From the NCBI RefSeq assembly GCF_004962245.1, contig NZ_SUHQ01000018.1, forward strand, positions 84,014 to 148,013: a stretch of DNA of 64,000 nucleotides. The letters are read 5' to 3'. The position numbers were made by a program, and so were the translations under genes. This document shows, piece by piece, positions 9,052-16,225 of this stretch; the stretch's first letter is position 1, and each line of letters begins with the position of its first letter. This DNA is from Mesorhizobium sp. GTDB taxonomy: Bacteria; Pseudomonadota; Alphaproteobacteria; Rhizobiales; Rhizobiaceae. Below the pieces are notes generated by a model. It saw only the letters and a list, made by a program, of their open reading frames with translations, was not told the origin of the DNA and did not search any database.

Positions 9052-9293
9052 TTGAAAACGTCATCCAAAGCGGGCCGGTCCTGCTCAGCTGGACGTTCCA
9101 GTGCTGCCTCGGCGAAATCATCGTCGAGCGGGCCTATCACCTGGTCGAGCCAGGCCCAGTCCTCCGCGAGCGGTTCGAGAATTATACTCTGGCCATGGCG
9201 GCGAATCGAAACCTCATCGGTTTCGAAACGGAATTCCTTTGGCAGCCGCACCGCCTGCGAGCGGCCTGACCAGAACGCCTTCGCTTTTTCCAT
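9048..9293 (-). CDS. vapB: VapB-type antitoxin (AbrB/MazE fold)
   Basis: The 81-residue protein has the swapped-hairpin AbrB DNA-binding fold at the N-terminus (MEKAKAFWSGRSQAVRLPKEFRF) and an acidic, probably disordered C-terminus that would bind the PIN toxin. The ATG at 9293 has GAGGGG 9 bases upstream, and the ORF-track start is 10 codons earlier. It precedes and overlaps vapC, the usual order. The palindrome at 9312-9334 directly upstream fits autorepression. The frame is intact although its toxin is frameshifted. Confidence 0.88.
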   Translation of the reverse strand: MEKAKAFWSGRSQAVRLPKEFRFETDEVSIRRHGQSIILEPLAEDWAWLDQVIGPLDDDFAEAALERPAEQDRPALDDVFK

Positions 9294-9311
9294 CGTACCA
9301 ATCCCCTCAAC

Positions 9312-9334
9312 GGTATATGGCAAAGATATATACC
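9312..9334. promoter_or_regulatory. Probable VapB operator palindrome
   Basis: GGTATAT and ATATACC form perfect 7-base arms with a 9-base spacer, ending 19 bases before the vapB start. Autoregulation through a palindrome in the promoter is usual for vapBC operons. The region is AT-rich compared with its surroundings. Confidence 0.6.
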
Positions 9335-9339
9335 ATCTC

Positions 9340-10419
9340 TCAAGGCGCGCAGGCGGATTGCGGCATCGGCTCCAGGCGATAGACCTTGTCGTCGGACATG
9401 GTCTTGCCCTCTGCCGCCTTCGAGCACAGGTCGACGATCGGCACGCTGCTGTTGGGGTTGGCCAGCATCATCGTGCCGTTGACGCCGCGACGCAGATAGA
9501 TCTCCCTGGTCGCCATATCGCAGGCAAAGTCGCTCGTCTTCGCGCTCGCCACACAGCGCCACTGGTCCGCTTCGCCTTCACAACTGTAGCTCTGAGCGAC
9601 CTCAGCAGCGTTCTGGCGCGTTGTGACGGAGACGGCAATGTCGGCGCCGTTTGGCCAGTTTTCCGGATCGCCGTCCGTGGCGAAGGAGGCCAGCTCGATC
9701 GGGCCCCGGAAAACCCGGATGGTCCGGGTGAGCTGATCGGGATGCGAGTCAAGATGCGCGGCATCATAGTCGCGCCCGTAGCAGAAGGGCTGGTCCGGCT
9801 TCAGCCGTTCGCGCAGTGGCGCTCCCAGTGCCGGGTCGATCGGATCGATGCGCGCGAATTCGGCCTTGCAGGCCTCCGCCGGCATGCGGTCGAGCCGAAA
9901 GCCGTCATCCTCGGTGCCGAGTGCCTGCCTGGCATATTCCTTTTCGCCCAGCTCTTCCTCGGCGCCGGCATCGAGATAAAGGTCTCGCTGCACGCCGGAG
10001 ACGATCAACCGGCCTTTTTCATCGACGTTCAGTGAGGCCATGGTGCGGTCGCATTCCATGCCGCAGTGGATCTCGCTCGACTGCGGATCGCCCTTGCCGC
10101 ACCAACCGCCGACCCATTCGGGCTTCTTGGCGCCGCGCACCGTCGTGGCCATGAAGCCGGTGTAGCCGGACGGACCGCTGCTCGGCTCCTCGTTCGGGTG
10201 GCTGACCGGATCGTCGCCATAGTGGAAGAAGATCCGCGCCACCTTCTGGTGCGGATGCGCCTTCAGATGCGCGGCATCGTAAACACGCCCGAAACAGGCA
10301 TCCTTGCCGTCCGGACTGAGTTCGGTGAGCTTGCCTGCATCGTCGGCGAACGCCGTGCCGGCGAGTGCGGCAAGCAAGGCGACACCAAGTCCGCTGCCCA
10401 TAATGGTCTTCGAAATCAT
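9340..10419 (-). CDS. Exported protein with two related halves, function unknown
   Basis: It has 359 residues with a clear Sec signal peptide (GVALLAALAGTAFADD, cleavage after AFA). Two homologous halves follow. The first begins CFGRVYDAAHLKAHPHQ near residue 42 and the second CYGRDYDAAHLDSHPDQ near residue 220. Each half has paired cysteines and ends with a segment of the form YRLEPMP or FRLDRMP. The repeats suggest an internal duplication of one periplasmic domain of about 170 residues, with disulfides likely. I do not recognise the family. The ATG at 10419 is chosen because of AGGAGGGG just upstream and the signal peptide. It diverges from the DsrE-like gene. Confidence 0.8.
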   Translation of the reverse strand: MISKTIMGSGLGVALLAALAGTAFADDAGKLTELSPDGKDACFGRVYDAAHLKAHPHQKVARIFFHYGDDPVSHPNEEPSSGPSGYTGFMATTVRGAKKPEWVGGWCGKGDPQSSEIHCGMECDRTMASLNVDEKGRLIVSGVQRDLYLDAGAEEELGEKEYARQALGTEDDGFRLDRMPAEACKAEFARIDPIDPALGAPLRERLKPDQPFCYGRDYDAAHLDSHPDQLTRTIRVFRGPIELASFATDGDPENWPNGADIAVSVTTRQNAAEVAQSYSCEGEADQWRCVASAKTSDFACDMATREIYLRRGVNGTMMLANPNSSVPIVDLCSKAAEGKTMSDDKVYRLEPMPQSACAP

Positions 10420-10516
10420 GTGCCCCTCCTCGCCCGACAGGACGTGGCTCCAATTTATGCTAGGATCGAGGTCGAGGCCACGCCATTTGCGAAACCGGCA
10501 ACAGGAGGAGGAAATC

Positions 10517-10954
10517 ATGCGGCGCCGCGACATTTTTCGCGTGGCTCTTGCCGGAGCCACCGGCCTTTTCGGACTGCGCCAGGTCCGGGCAGCGGCCGTG
10601 GAAGAGGAAAGGCAAAAGGTCGCCTATCACCTCAGCGACCTCGACAAGGTCGGCTTCGTGCTGGGCAACATCAAGAACCACTATGACGGCACCGGCGGCA
10701 AGGTCGACATCGTACTGGTCGTGCATGGCCCGGCACTCACCGCTTTCAAGTCGAAGAGCGCGTCCGCTGCCATCTCCAGCCGTTTCTCCAGTCTGGTTCG
10801 CGACGGGCTGACCCCGCACGCTTGCGCCAATACCATGCATGGCATGGATGTTGCGCTCACCGATCTGCTCGATGGCTTCCATGCCGCCGAGACCGGTGGC
10901 GTCGTCAAGCTCGCCGAATTGCAGCGCCAGGGCTACGCGTATTTGCGGCCCTGA
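10517..10954 (+). CDS. DsrE-family protein with twin-arginine-like signal
   Basis: The 145-residue protein starts MRRRDIFRVALAGATGLFGL, which looks like a Tat or Sec signal. The mature part resembles DsrE/DsrF-like proteins, with NIKNHYDG, DIVLVVHGPAL and a C-terminal region where LLDGFHAAETGGVVKLAELQRQGYAYLRP sits at the usual place. DsrE relatives carry or handle sulfur or bind thiols. The Cys in LTPHACANTMHG could be the working thiol. The ATG at 10517 has AGGAGGAA immediately upstream, replacing the ORF-track start at 10304. It diverges from the two-domain exported protein at 10419. Confidence 0.78.
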   Translation: MRRRDIFRVALAGATGLFGLRQVRAAAVEEERQKVAYHLSDLDKVGFVLGNIKNHYDGTGGKVDIVLVVHGPALTAFKSKSASAAISSRFSSLVRDGLTPHACANTMHGMDVALTDLLDGFHAAETGGVVKLAELQRQGYAYLRP

Positions 10955-11023
10955 GCCCTTTGGACTTGAACATGAGGGCGGCGAGCCCCTACGAAGAGCA
11001 GATAGGGTCCCGGAGGTATAAAC

Positions 11024-11824
11024 GTGCCAACCACTACAACCAGCCTTGTCACTCCCACCCTGGTCATCCCCGACCTCGCCGGCAAGGCGGTGCTGATCAC
11101 CGGTGCTTCGACCGGCATCGGGGCGGCACTTGCACTGGCCTACGCCGCACAGAAATGCCGCGTCGCGCTGCATTACAACTCAAGTCGGGCGGCTGCCGAA
11201 AACCTGGCCGGGACCATCCGTAACGGCGGCGGCGAGGTATTCCTCGTCCAGGGCGATTTCTCGATCTCCGCCGATGTCGAGCGCGTCGTCGAGGACAGTG
11301 CGCAGCACTTCGGCCGGCTCGACGGCCTGGTCAACAATGCCGGCGGCATGCTTGGGCGCGTGCCCTATGCCGAGCAGACCGAGGCGCATTACGACGCGGT
11401 GATGGACCTCAACGCCCGCTCCGTGCTGACTGCCTCGCGCAAGGCGATGCCATGGCTGAAGCGCCAGGGCGGCTTCATCGTCAACACCTCGTCGATCGCG
11501 GCGCGCAATGGCGCCGGCGGCGGCGCCGGCCTTTACGGCTCGGCCAAGGCCTTCGTCTCCAATGTGACCCGCGGCATGGCCAAGGAACTGATCGGCTTCA
11601 ACATCCGCGTCAACGCGGTGGCGCCGGGCACCATCGCGACACCTTTCCATGAGCGCTATTCCACCGACGAGCAGATGAAGGCCATGGTGGCCACCATTCC
11701 GCAGGGCCGCGCCGGCACGCCCGAAGACTGCGTCGGCGCCTATCTGTTCCTCTCCTCCGCTCTCTTGAGCGGTTACATCACCGGCCAGGTGATCGAGGTG
11801 AATGGTGGCCAGTTGATGCCGTGA
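11024..11824 (+). CDS. Short-chain dehydrogenase/reductase
   Basis: The 266-residue NAD(P)-dependent oxidoreductase has the cofactor motif TGASTGIGAALA, NNAGG, catalytic Ser in IVNTSSIAA, and Tyr/Lys in GLYGSAKAF. This is the full classical SDR set. The Tyr-x-x-x-Lys is Y-G-S-A-K. The GTG start at 11024 is supported by GGAGG 7 bases upstream. Substrate unknown. It is followed after 46 bases by a small monooxygenase-fold gene, with which it may be cotranscribed. Confidence 0.88.
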   Translation: MPTTTTSLVTPTLVIPDLAGKAVLITGASTGIGAALALAYAAQKCRVALHYNSSRAAAENLAGTIRNGGGEVFLVQGDFSISADVERVVEDSAQHFGRLDGLVNNAGGMLGRVPYAEQTEAHYDAVMDLNARSVLTASRKAMPWLKRQGGFIVNTSSIAARNGAGGGAGLYGSAKAFVSNVTRGMAKELIGFNIRVNAVAPGTIATPFHERYSTDEQMKAMVATIPQGRAGTPEDCVGAYLFLSSALLSGYITGQVIEVNGGQLMP

Positions 11825-11870
11825 GCGGCGGCCTGCATACTTGTCGCGGAAGCCAACGGAGAAAACCGCA

Positions 11871-12179
11871 ATGTACGGTCTGATCGGCAAGATGCGAGCG
11901 ACGCGCGGCCAGCGCGACGCGATCATGGATGTCCTGCTTGCCAGCACCGGCGCCATGCCTGGTTGCCTGAGTTACATCATCGCCACCGATCCGGCTGACG
12001 CCGACGCGATCTGGGTGACCGAGGTGTGGACCGACCAGGCAAGCCATAAGGCTTCGCTGCAACTGCCGGAAGTCCAGGCAGCGATCGCGAAGGCACAGCC
12101 GATCATCGCCGGCTTCGAATTCCAGGTCGAGACCCAGCCCGTAGGCGGCTTCGGCCTGCCCGCCGCCAAGACCGGCTGA
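11871..12179 (+). CDS. Antibiotic biosynthesis monooxygenase (ABM) domain protein
   Basis: The 102-residue dimeric alpha/beta ferredoxin-like fold protein begins MYGLIGKMRATRGQRDA and contains the family segments MPGCLSYIIATDP and WVTEVWTDQASHKAS. Members include quinol monooxygenases (YgiN) and heme-degrading enzymes, and many have unknown substrates. The ATG at 11871 has GGAG 8 bases upstream. It lies just after the SDR, suggesting a two-gene transcription unit in which the SDR and ABM proteins act on the same quinone or aromatic compound. That link is inference. Confidence 0.82.
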   Translation: MYGLIGKMRATRGQRDAIMDVLLASTGAMPGCLSYIIATDPADADAIWVTEVWTDQASHKASLQLPEVQAAIAKAQPIIAGFEFQVETQPVGGFGLPAAKTG

Positions 12180-12250
12180 CGCCTGAGAGCGGACGCATTT
12201 TTCGCCGCCGCGGGGTTCGCATCTCCCCTCTTCGGGTCTAAGAGCGAAGA

Positions 12251-13339
12251 ATGGACTCCTTGCCAGACCAGCCGACCGTCGAACGTATGGCCCGAATACA
12301 CAAGAGCTGGCAGTGGCTGGCCCTGCTGGTTTTCTCGATCCTCTTCGCCGGCGCGCTGGAATTCGCCGCTCTGCCGGCCGCGCTGCTGATCGGACCGATG
12401 CTGGCGGCGATCCTGGCCGGCACCAACGGCGCCACAGTGCGCGTGCCGCGCCCTTTGTTCGGCGCCGCCCAGGCGATCGTCGGCTGCCTTGTCGCCGCTT
12501 CGATCTCCGCCGATATCTTTCCGGTCTTTTACAAGGAATGGCCGCTGTTCCTCGGCACAGTTGTGGCGACTGTCGCGGCATCCAGCCTGCTCGGCTGGCT
12601 GATCAGCCGCTGGCGTATCCTGCCCGGCACCACTGCGGTCTGGGGCTCTTCGCCGGGCGCGGCCACCGCCATGGTGCTGATGGCCGGTGCTTTCGGAGCC
12701 GACCAGCGCCTCGTCGCCTTCATGCAATATCTGCGCGTCATCTTCGTCTCGATGACAGCGGCCATCGTCGCAAAATTGTGGGTCGACACTTCAGGCATCG
12801 AGATCCCGGCCATCATCTGGTTCCCGCCGATCGACCCGCAAGGCTTTGCGGCAACGGTCGGCGTGGCGCTTGTCGGCAGCCTTATCGGGAAGCTGCTCAG
12901 GCTTCCGTCGCCCTTCTTCCTCGGCACCTTCATCTTCGGCACCGCGGTCCATCTCGGACTAGGCGTGACGATGCAGTTGCCGCCCTGGCTGCTCGCGCTC
13001 GGCTATACGATGATCGGCTGGACCATCGGCCTGAATTTCACCAGGGCAATTCTGCGCCACGCGACAAGGGCGCTGCCGCAGATCGTCGGCTCGATCATCA
13101 TCCTCATCGCCTTCTGCGGCGGGCTCGGCTTCATGATCAGCCATCTGCTCGGCATCGATCCGCTGACCGCCTATCTGGCGACCAGCCCCGGCGGCATGGA
13201 CAGCGTCGCCATCATCGCCGCCGCCGCGCAGCACGTCGACATCTCCTTCGTCATGGCGCTGCAATCGGCACGCTTCCTCATCGTGCTGCTGGTCGGGCCG
13301 AGCGTGGCGCGGCTGGTGGCGCGAAGTCTGAGGGAGTAA
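12251..13339 (+). CDS. AbrB-family (putative ammonia monooxygenase) membrane protein
   Basis: The 362-residue polytopic protein has about 9-10 membrane segments arranged as two similar halves, each with a conserved GSSPGAATAMVLMAGAFGAD or TSPGGMDSVAIIAAA signature. This is typical of the AbrB/AmoA-like permease family. Despite the family name it is not an ammonia monooxygenase, and a transport role is likely but unproven. The start at 12251 is the ORF-track ATG. An alternative ATG lies 12 codons in (MARIHKSWQW). No operon partner is evident. Confidence 0.82.
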   Translation: MDSLPDQPTVERMARIHKSWQWLALLVFSILFAGALEFAALPAALLIGPMLAAILAGTNGATVRVPRPLFGAAQAIVGCLVAASISADIFPVFYKEWPLFLGTVVATVAASSLLGWLISRWRILPGTTAVWGSSPGAATAMVLMAGAFGADQRLVAFMQYLRVIFVSMTAAIVAKLWVDTSGIEIPAIIWFPPIDPQGFAATVGVALVGSLIGKLLRLPSPFFLGTFIFGTAVHLGLGVTMQLPPWLLALGYTMIGWTIGLNFTRAILRHATRALPQIVGSIIILIAFCGGLGFMISHLLGIDPLTAYLATSPGGMDSVAIIAAAAQHVDISFVMALQSARFLIVLLVGPSVARLVARSLRE

Positions 13340-13448
13340 GGACCTGCCGCATTTCCCCCTGTATTCGTAGCCGGCTTCACGGAAACCGGACGCGTTTTGC
13401 TGCCCGGTGACAACACCGGCCAGCCGGAACGCAAGCTGAAAAAATACT

Positions 13449-13463
13449 TGACTAAAATACTCA
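13449..13463. promoter_or_regulatory. Candidate iron-responsive operator (RirA-type TGA-N9-TCA)
   Basis: TGA, nine bases and TCA (TGACTAAAATACTCA) match the rhizobial IRO consensus recognised by RirA. It lies 50 bases before a TonB-dependent siderophore receptor. An overlapping perfect palindrome CTCAAATTTGAG occupies 13460-13471. Repression by iron would be expected. Confidence 0.6.
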
Positions 13464-13512
13464 AATTTGAGAGCTCGTGACCGCAATCCTGTATGAGAGT
13501 GGAGACGAGTTG

Positions 13513-15609
13513 ATGCGGAGACGACCGACGGCATGGCGCTTGGGGCTAACATTCAGCGCTGCGATGCTCGGCCAGTCCGAGCCGGCTCACGCCCAGGACG
13601 GCGGAGACATCACCGTCCTCGATAAAATATTGGTAGACGCCGAGAGCGACGAGATTCTGGTGCAAGATGGCTATGTCGCCAAGAAGGACCGCATCGGCAC
13701 CAAGATCGACACACCGATTGCCAGGATTCCGCAGGCCGTTTCGGTGGTGACGCAAAAGCAGATCGAGGACCAGAAGCCGCGTACGCTGAATGAGTCGCTC
13801 AATTACACGGCCAGTGCCAATCCCAACAGTTTCGGCTTCGATACCCGCTACGATGCGTTCTTCCTGCGCGGCTTCCAGGCCTTCTATAATGGCATGTTCC
13901 GCGATGGGCTGCGCCAGTACAACGGGGCTTCGGCATGGTTCAAGACGGAGCCTTACGGCATCGAGGGCGTCACCATCCTGAAAGGCCCGGCTTCATCCCT
14001 TTATGGCGTCAGCGGTCCGGGCGGCATCGTCAACGTCGTCACCAAACGCCCCAAGGAAGAGCAGTACCGCGAAGTCGAAATGCTCATGGGCGAGCACAAT
14101 CGCTTCCAAGCCGGGCTTGACGCATCCGGGCCGGTGAACGAGGACGGCAGCATCCTCTATCGCTTCACCAGCCTCGGCCGCAACAGCGATACCGACCTGC
14201 CCTTCTATCCCGACGACAAGATCTATCTGGCGCCGGCGGTCACCTTCAAGCCGGACGAGGACACCAAGCTGACCATCCTCGGTGAATATTCGAAATCCGT
14301 CACCGGCGGCACGGCTGCATTCTACAATTCAGGCGGCACTCTGACGAACCTCTACGAGGGCGATCCCGCCTGGAACGACTTCGACCAGACCCAGGGCCGC
14401 ATCGGCTACGAGTTCGAGCACCGTTTCAACGACGTGCTGACGGTGCGGCAGAACCTTCGCTATAACGCCGTGGACAGCGACATCGAATATAGCGGTCATT
14501 ATCCGAGCGGCCCGGATCTGCTGCGCTACTGGGGCCACTATACCGAGAACATGAAGAACTTCGTCGTCGACAACATGGCGCAGTTCGAGTTCGACACCGG
14601 TCCGGTCAGGCACACGGCGGTAGCCGGCGTCGACTACGCCTGGTCCGACTATGACGCCGGCAGCGGCTTGTCCTACGTCTCCGTCGACGACATCAAGGCC
14701 GCTCCGGTCCCCTATGCCGGCGGGCAGGAGATGAACCAGGTTGGCGTCTATCTGCACGACCAGATGGAGTGGAACGACTTCACCCTGTTCGCCAGCGGTC
14801 GCTGCGACTGGGTTGACACCACCTCCACCGCGGCCGACTTCACTCAGTCCGAGCAGGACGACAGCGCTTTCTCCGGCCGGCTCGGCCTGTCCTATCAGAC
14901 CGAATCGGGCTTAACGCCCTACGTCAACTATTCGACGTCGTTCTCGCCCAACATCGGTTTCGTCTATGACGACATCGATAGCGACATTACCCGCGTCGCC
15001 CGTCCGACCATCGCGACGCAGAAGGAAATCGGCGTCAAATACGAGATTCCCGACCACAACGCGACCGTCAGCGCCGCCCTGTTCGACATCGATCAAAAGG
15101 ACGGTGTCGTGTTCGACGCCTCGACCGGTATCAACAAGCAGCGCCAGCTCGACCTGAACTCGCGCGGCATCGAGCTGGAAGCCAGCGCCTCCCTCGACAA
15201 CGGCTTCAGCTTCATTGCCTCCTACACCTATCTGCGGGTGAAAATCGAACGCGGCGCTGAAGGAACCGTGGGCAAGGAACTGTCGGCGACGCCAAATCAC
15301 ATCCTGTCGCTCTGGGGACACTACCAGTTCGAAAACGGCACGCTGGAGGGGCTGGGGCTTGGCACAGGCGTTCGCGTCGCCAGCAGCAGCTACGGCGATG
15401 ACACCAACACCTTCAAGAACGATGCACGCGCCTTCGTCGACGCTTCGCTCTCCTACGATTTCGGCTACCGCAACCCCAAGCTCGAAGGCGTGAAGCTGCA
15501 GGTCAATGCCAAGAACCTGTTCGACAATCAGAAGACCATCTGTTCGGCCGGCTATTGCTACCGCGACGAAGGCCGCTCGCTGTTCGCCAGCTTGCGCTAC
15601 CGCTTCTGA
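13513..15609 (+). CDS. TonB-dependent siderophore receptor (FhuA/FoxA type)
   Basis: The 698-residue outer-membrane ferric-siderophore receptor has a signal peptide ending SEPAHAQ. The plug domain follows (IARIPQAVSVVTQKQIEDQ, FDTRYDAFFLRGF, ILKGPASSLYGVSGPGG). The rest is a 22-strand beta-barrel that ends in Phe (LFASLRYRF), as outer-membrane barrels do. A pair of Cys near the C-terminus (ICSAGYCYRDEG) is common in hydroxamate receptors. The ATG at 13513 with GGAG 8 bases upstream is preferred to the GTG at 13477. The IRO-like box upstream suggests iron control. No siderophore synthesis or permease genes are adjacent. Confidence 0.93.
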   Translation: MRRRPTAWRLGLTFSAAMLGQSEPAHAQDGGDITVLDKILVDAESDEILVQDGYVAKKDRIGTKIDTPIARIPQAVSVVTQKQIEDQKPRTLNESLNYTASANPNSFGFDTRYDAFFLRGFQAFYNGMFRDGLRQYNGASAWFKTEPYGIEGVTILKGPASSLYGVSGPGGIVNVVTKRPKEEQYREVEMLMGEHNRFQAGLDASGPVNEDGSILYRFTSLGRNSDTDLPFYPDDKIYLAPAVTFKPDEDTKLTILGEYSKSVTGGTAAFYNSGGTLTNLYEGDPAWNDFDQTQGRIGYEFEHRFNDVLTVRQNLRYNAVDSDIEYSGHYPSGPDLLRYWGHYTENMKNFVVDNMAQFEFDTGPVRHTAVAGVDYAWSDYDAGSGLSYVSVDDIKAAPVPYAGGQEMNQVGVYLHDQMEWNDFTLFASGRCDWVDTTSTAADFTQSEQDDSAFSGRLGLSYQTESGLTPYVNYSTSFSPNIGFVYDDIDSDITRVARPTIATQKEIGVKYEIPDHNATVSAALFDIDQKDGVVFDASTGINKQRQLDLNSRGIELEASASLDNGFSFIASYTYLRVKIERGAEGTVGKELSATPNHILSLWGHYQFENGTLEGLGLGTGVRVASSSYGDDTNTFKNDARAFVDASLSYDFGYRNPKLEGVKLQVNAKNLFDNQKTICSAGYCYRDEGRSLFASLRYRF

Positions 15610-15618
15610 TCTCCCTCG

Positions 15619-15822
15619 TCACCGGCAGCAGTCCGGCGGTGCAGGCCTCGCGCCCAAACGCCGGTCGGGCAACCCAGCTTCCCCAGCCTCTTCGTAACGG
15701 TCGCGGTAGCGGCGAAATTGCCGCTCCGACATGCCCAGCAACTCACCTGCCTCCATCATCGAAAGATCGCCGCCGTTCCAGCGGCTCAAAACGTCTTCTG
15801 CATTCTCCGGTCCTGTAGCCAT
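15619..15822 (-). pseudogene. Transposase N-terminal fragment (HTH part only)
   Basis: A 67-residue fragment contains VLSRWNGGDLSMMEAGELLG, then MSERQFRRYRDRYEEAGEAG and LPDRRLG. That is the winged-HTH start of an ISNCY/IS481-like transposase normally over 400 residues long. The frame ends soon after, next to the stop of the siderophore receptor, and the catalytic domain is absent. The ATG at 15822 matches the family start. Confidence 0.75.
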
Positions 15823-15905
15823 GCTGTCCGTTTCATCCCAGCCTCCATTGGCTGGCGATAGAACCGGACAACTCATGTGCTACCTAATCCGGACAACTCA
15901 TCCGC
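15619..15905. mobile_element. Insertion sequence remnant (one end with subterminal direct repeats)
   Basis: The transposase fragment is preceded, on the upstream side, by CCGGACAACTCAT repeated at 15864-15876 and 15889-15901. Such subterminal repeats are common at IS ends. The other end of the element is missing, lost at the junction with the receptor gene. The remnant sits 60 bases before the putative leuA leader peptide. Confidence 0.65.
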
Positions 15906-15965
15906 TTACGACACCAGAACGCAGCCCACTTGCCTCGCTTTGGCTGCTCCTGTATGAGAACCGCC

Positions 15966-16085
15966 ATGAACACGCGCGCCACCTCCGTCGCTTCCCGTCA
16001 GACCGGCTTTGCCGGCGAGACCTCGCGCGCGCTTGCTTCCGCCCTGCTGCTTCTCGGCCTTATCGGCGATCGCCGGGTTCGCTGA
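15966..16085 (+). CDS. Candidate leuA leader peptide with Leu run
   Basis: A 39-codon ORF, below the ORF-track cutoff, ends ALASALLLLGLIGDRRVR with four consecutive Leu codons (16044-16055) and another two codons later, then TGA at 16083. It lies 140 bases before leuA. Just after the Leu codons come two overlapping hairpins that cannot form together (next entry). This is the arrangement of an amino-acid attenuator. Unlike trpL there is no U-tract, so the output might be translational. The assignment is an inference from layout. Confidence 0.5.
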   Translation: MNTRATSVASRQTGFAGETSRALASALLLLGLIGDRRVR

Positions 16086-16111
16086 AGGAGCGCCCGGCGG
16101 TCGAACCGCCG
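16071..16111 (+). promoter_or_regulatory. Mutually exclusive hairpins in the leuA leader
   Basis: CGCCGGG (16071-16077) can pair with CCCGGCG (16093-16099). CGGCGGT (16095-16101) can pair with ACCGCCG (16105-16111). The two stems share bases 16095-16099. The same CGGCGG could also pair with CCGCCG just before the leuA Shine-Dalgarno. No U-run follows, so Rho-independent termination is not shown. Confidence 0.5.
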
Positions 16112-16225
16112 CTCACGCGCATGCTCCTTGGCAAGTCACATCAAGCGAATGAATATCTGGTAGAGGCGCCGCTCGGCACCAAATCCGCTGAAGGCGGATC
16201 CCGCGAGCCGCCGGGAGAGACGACA

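Noticed and set aside
12251-13339. Reading the AbrB-family protein as an ammonia monooxygenase subunit
   Set aside because: The name is historical. The protein is a duplicated permease-like membrane protein without metal-binding residues, and no amo genes are nearby.
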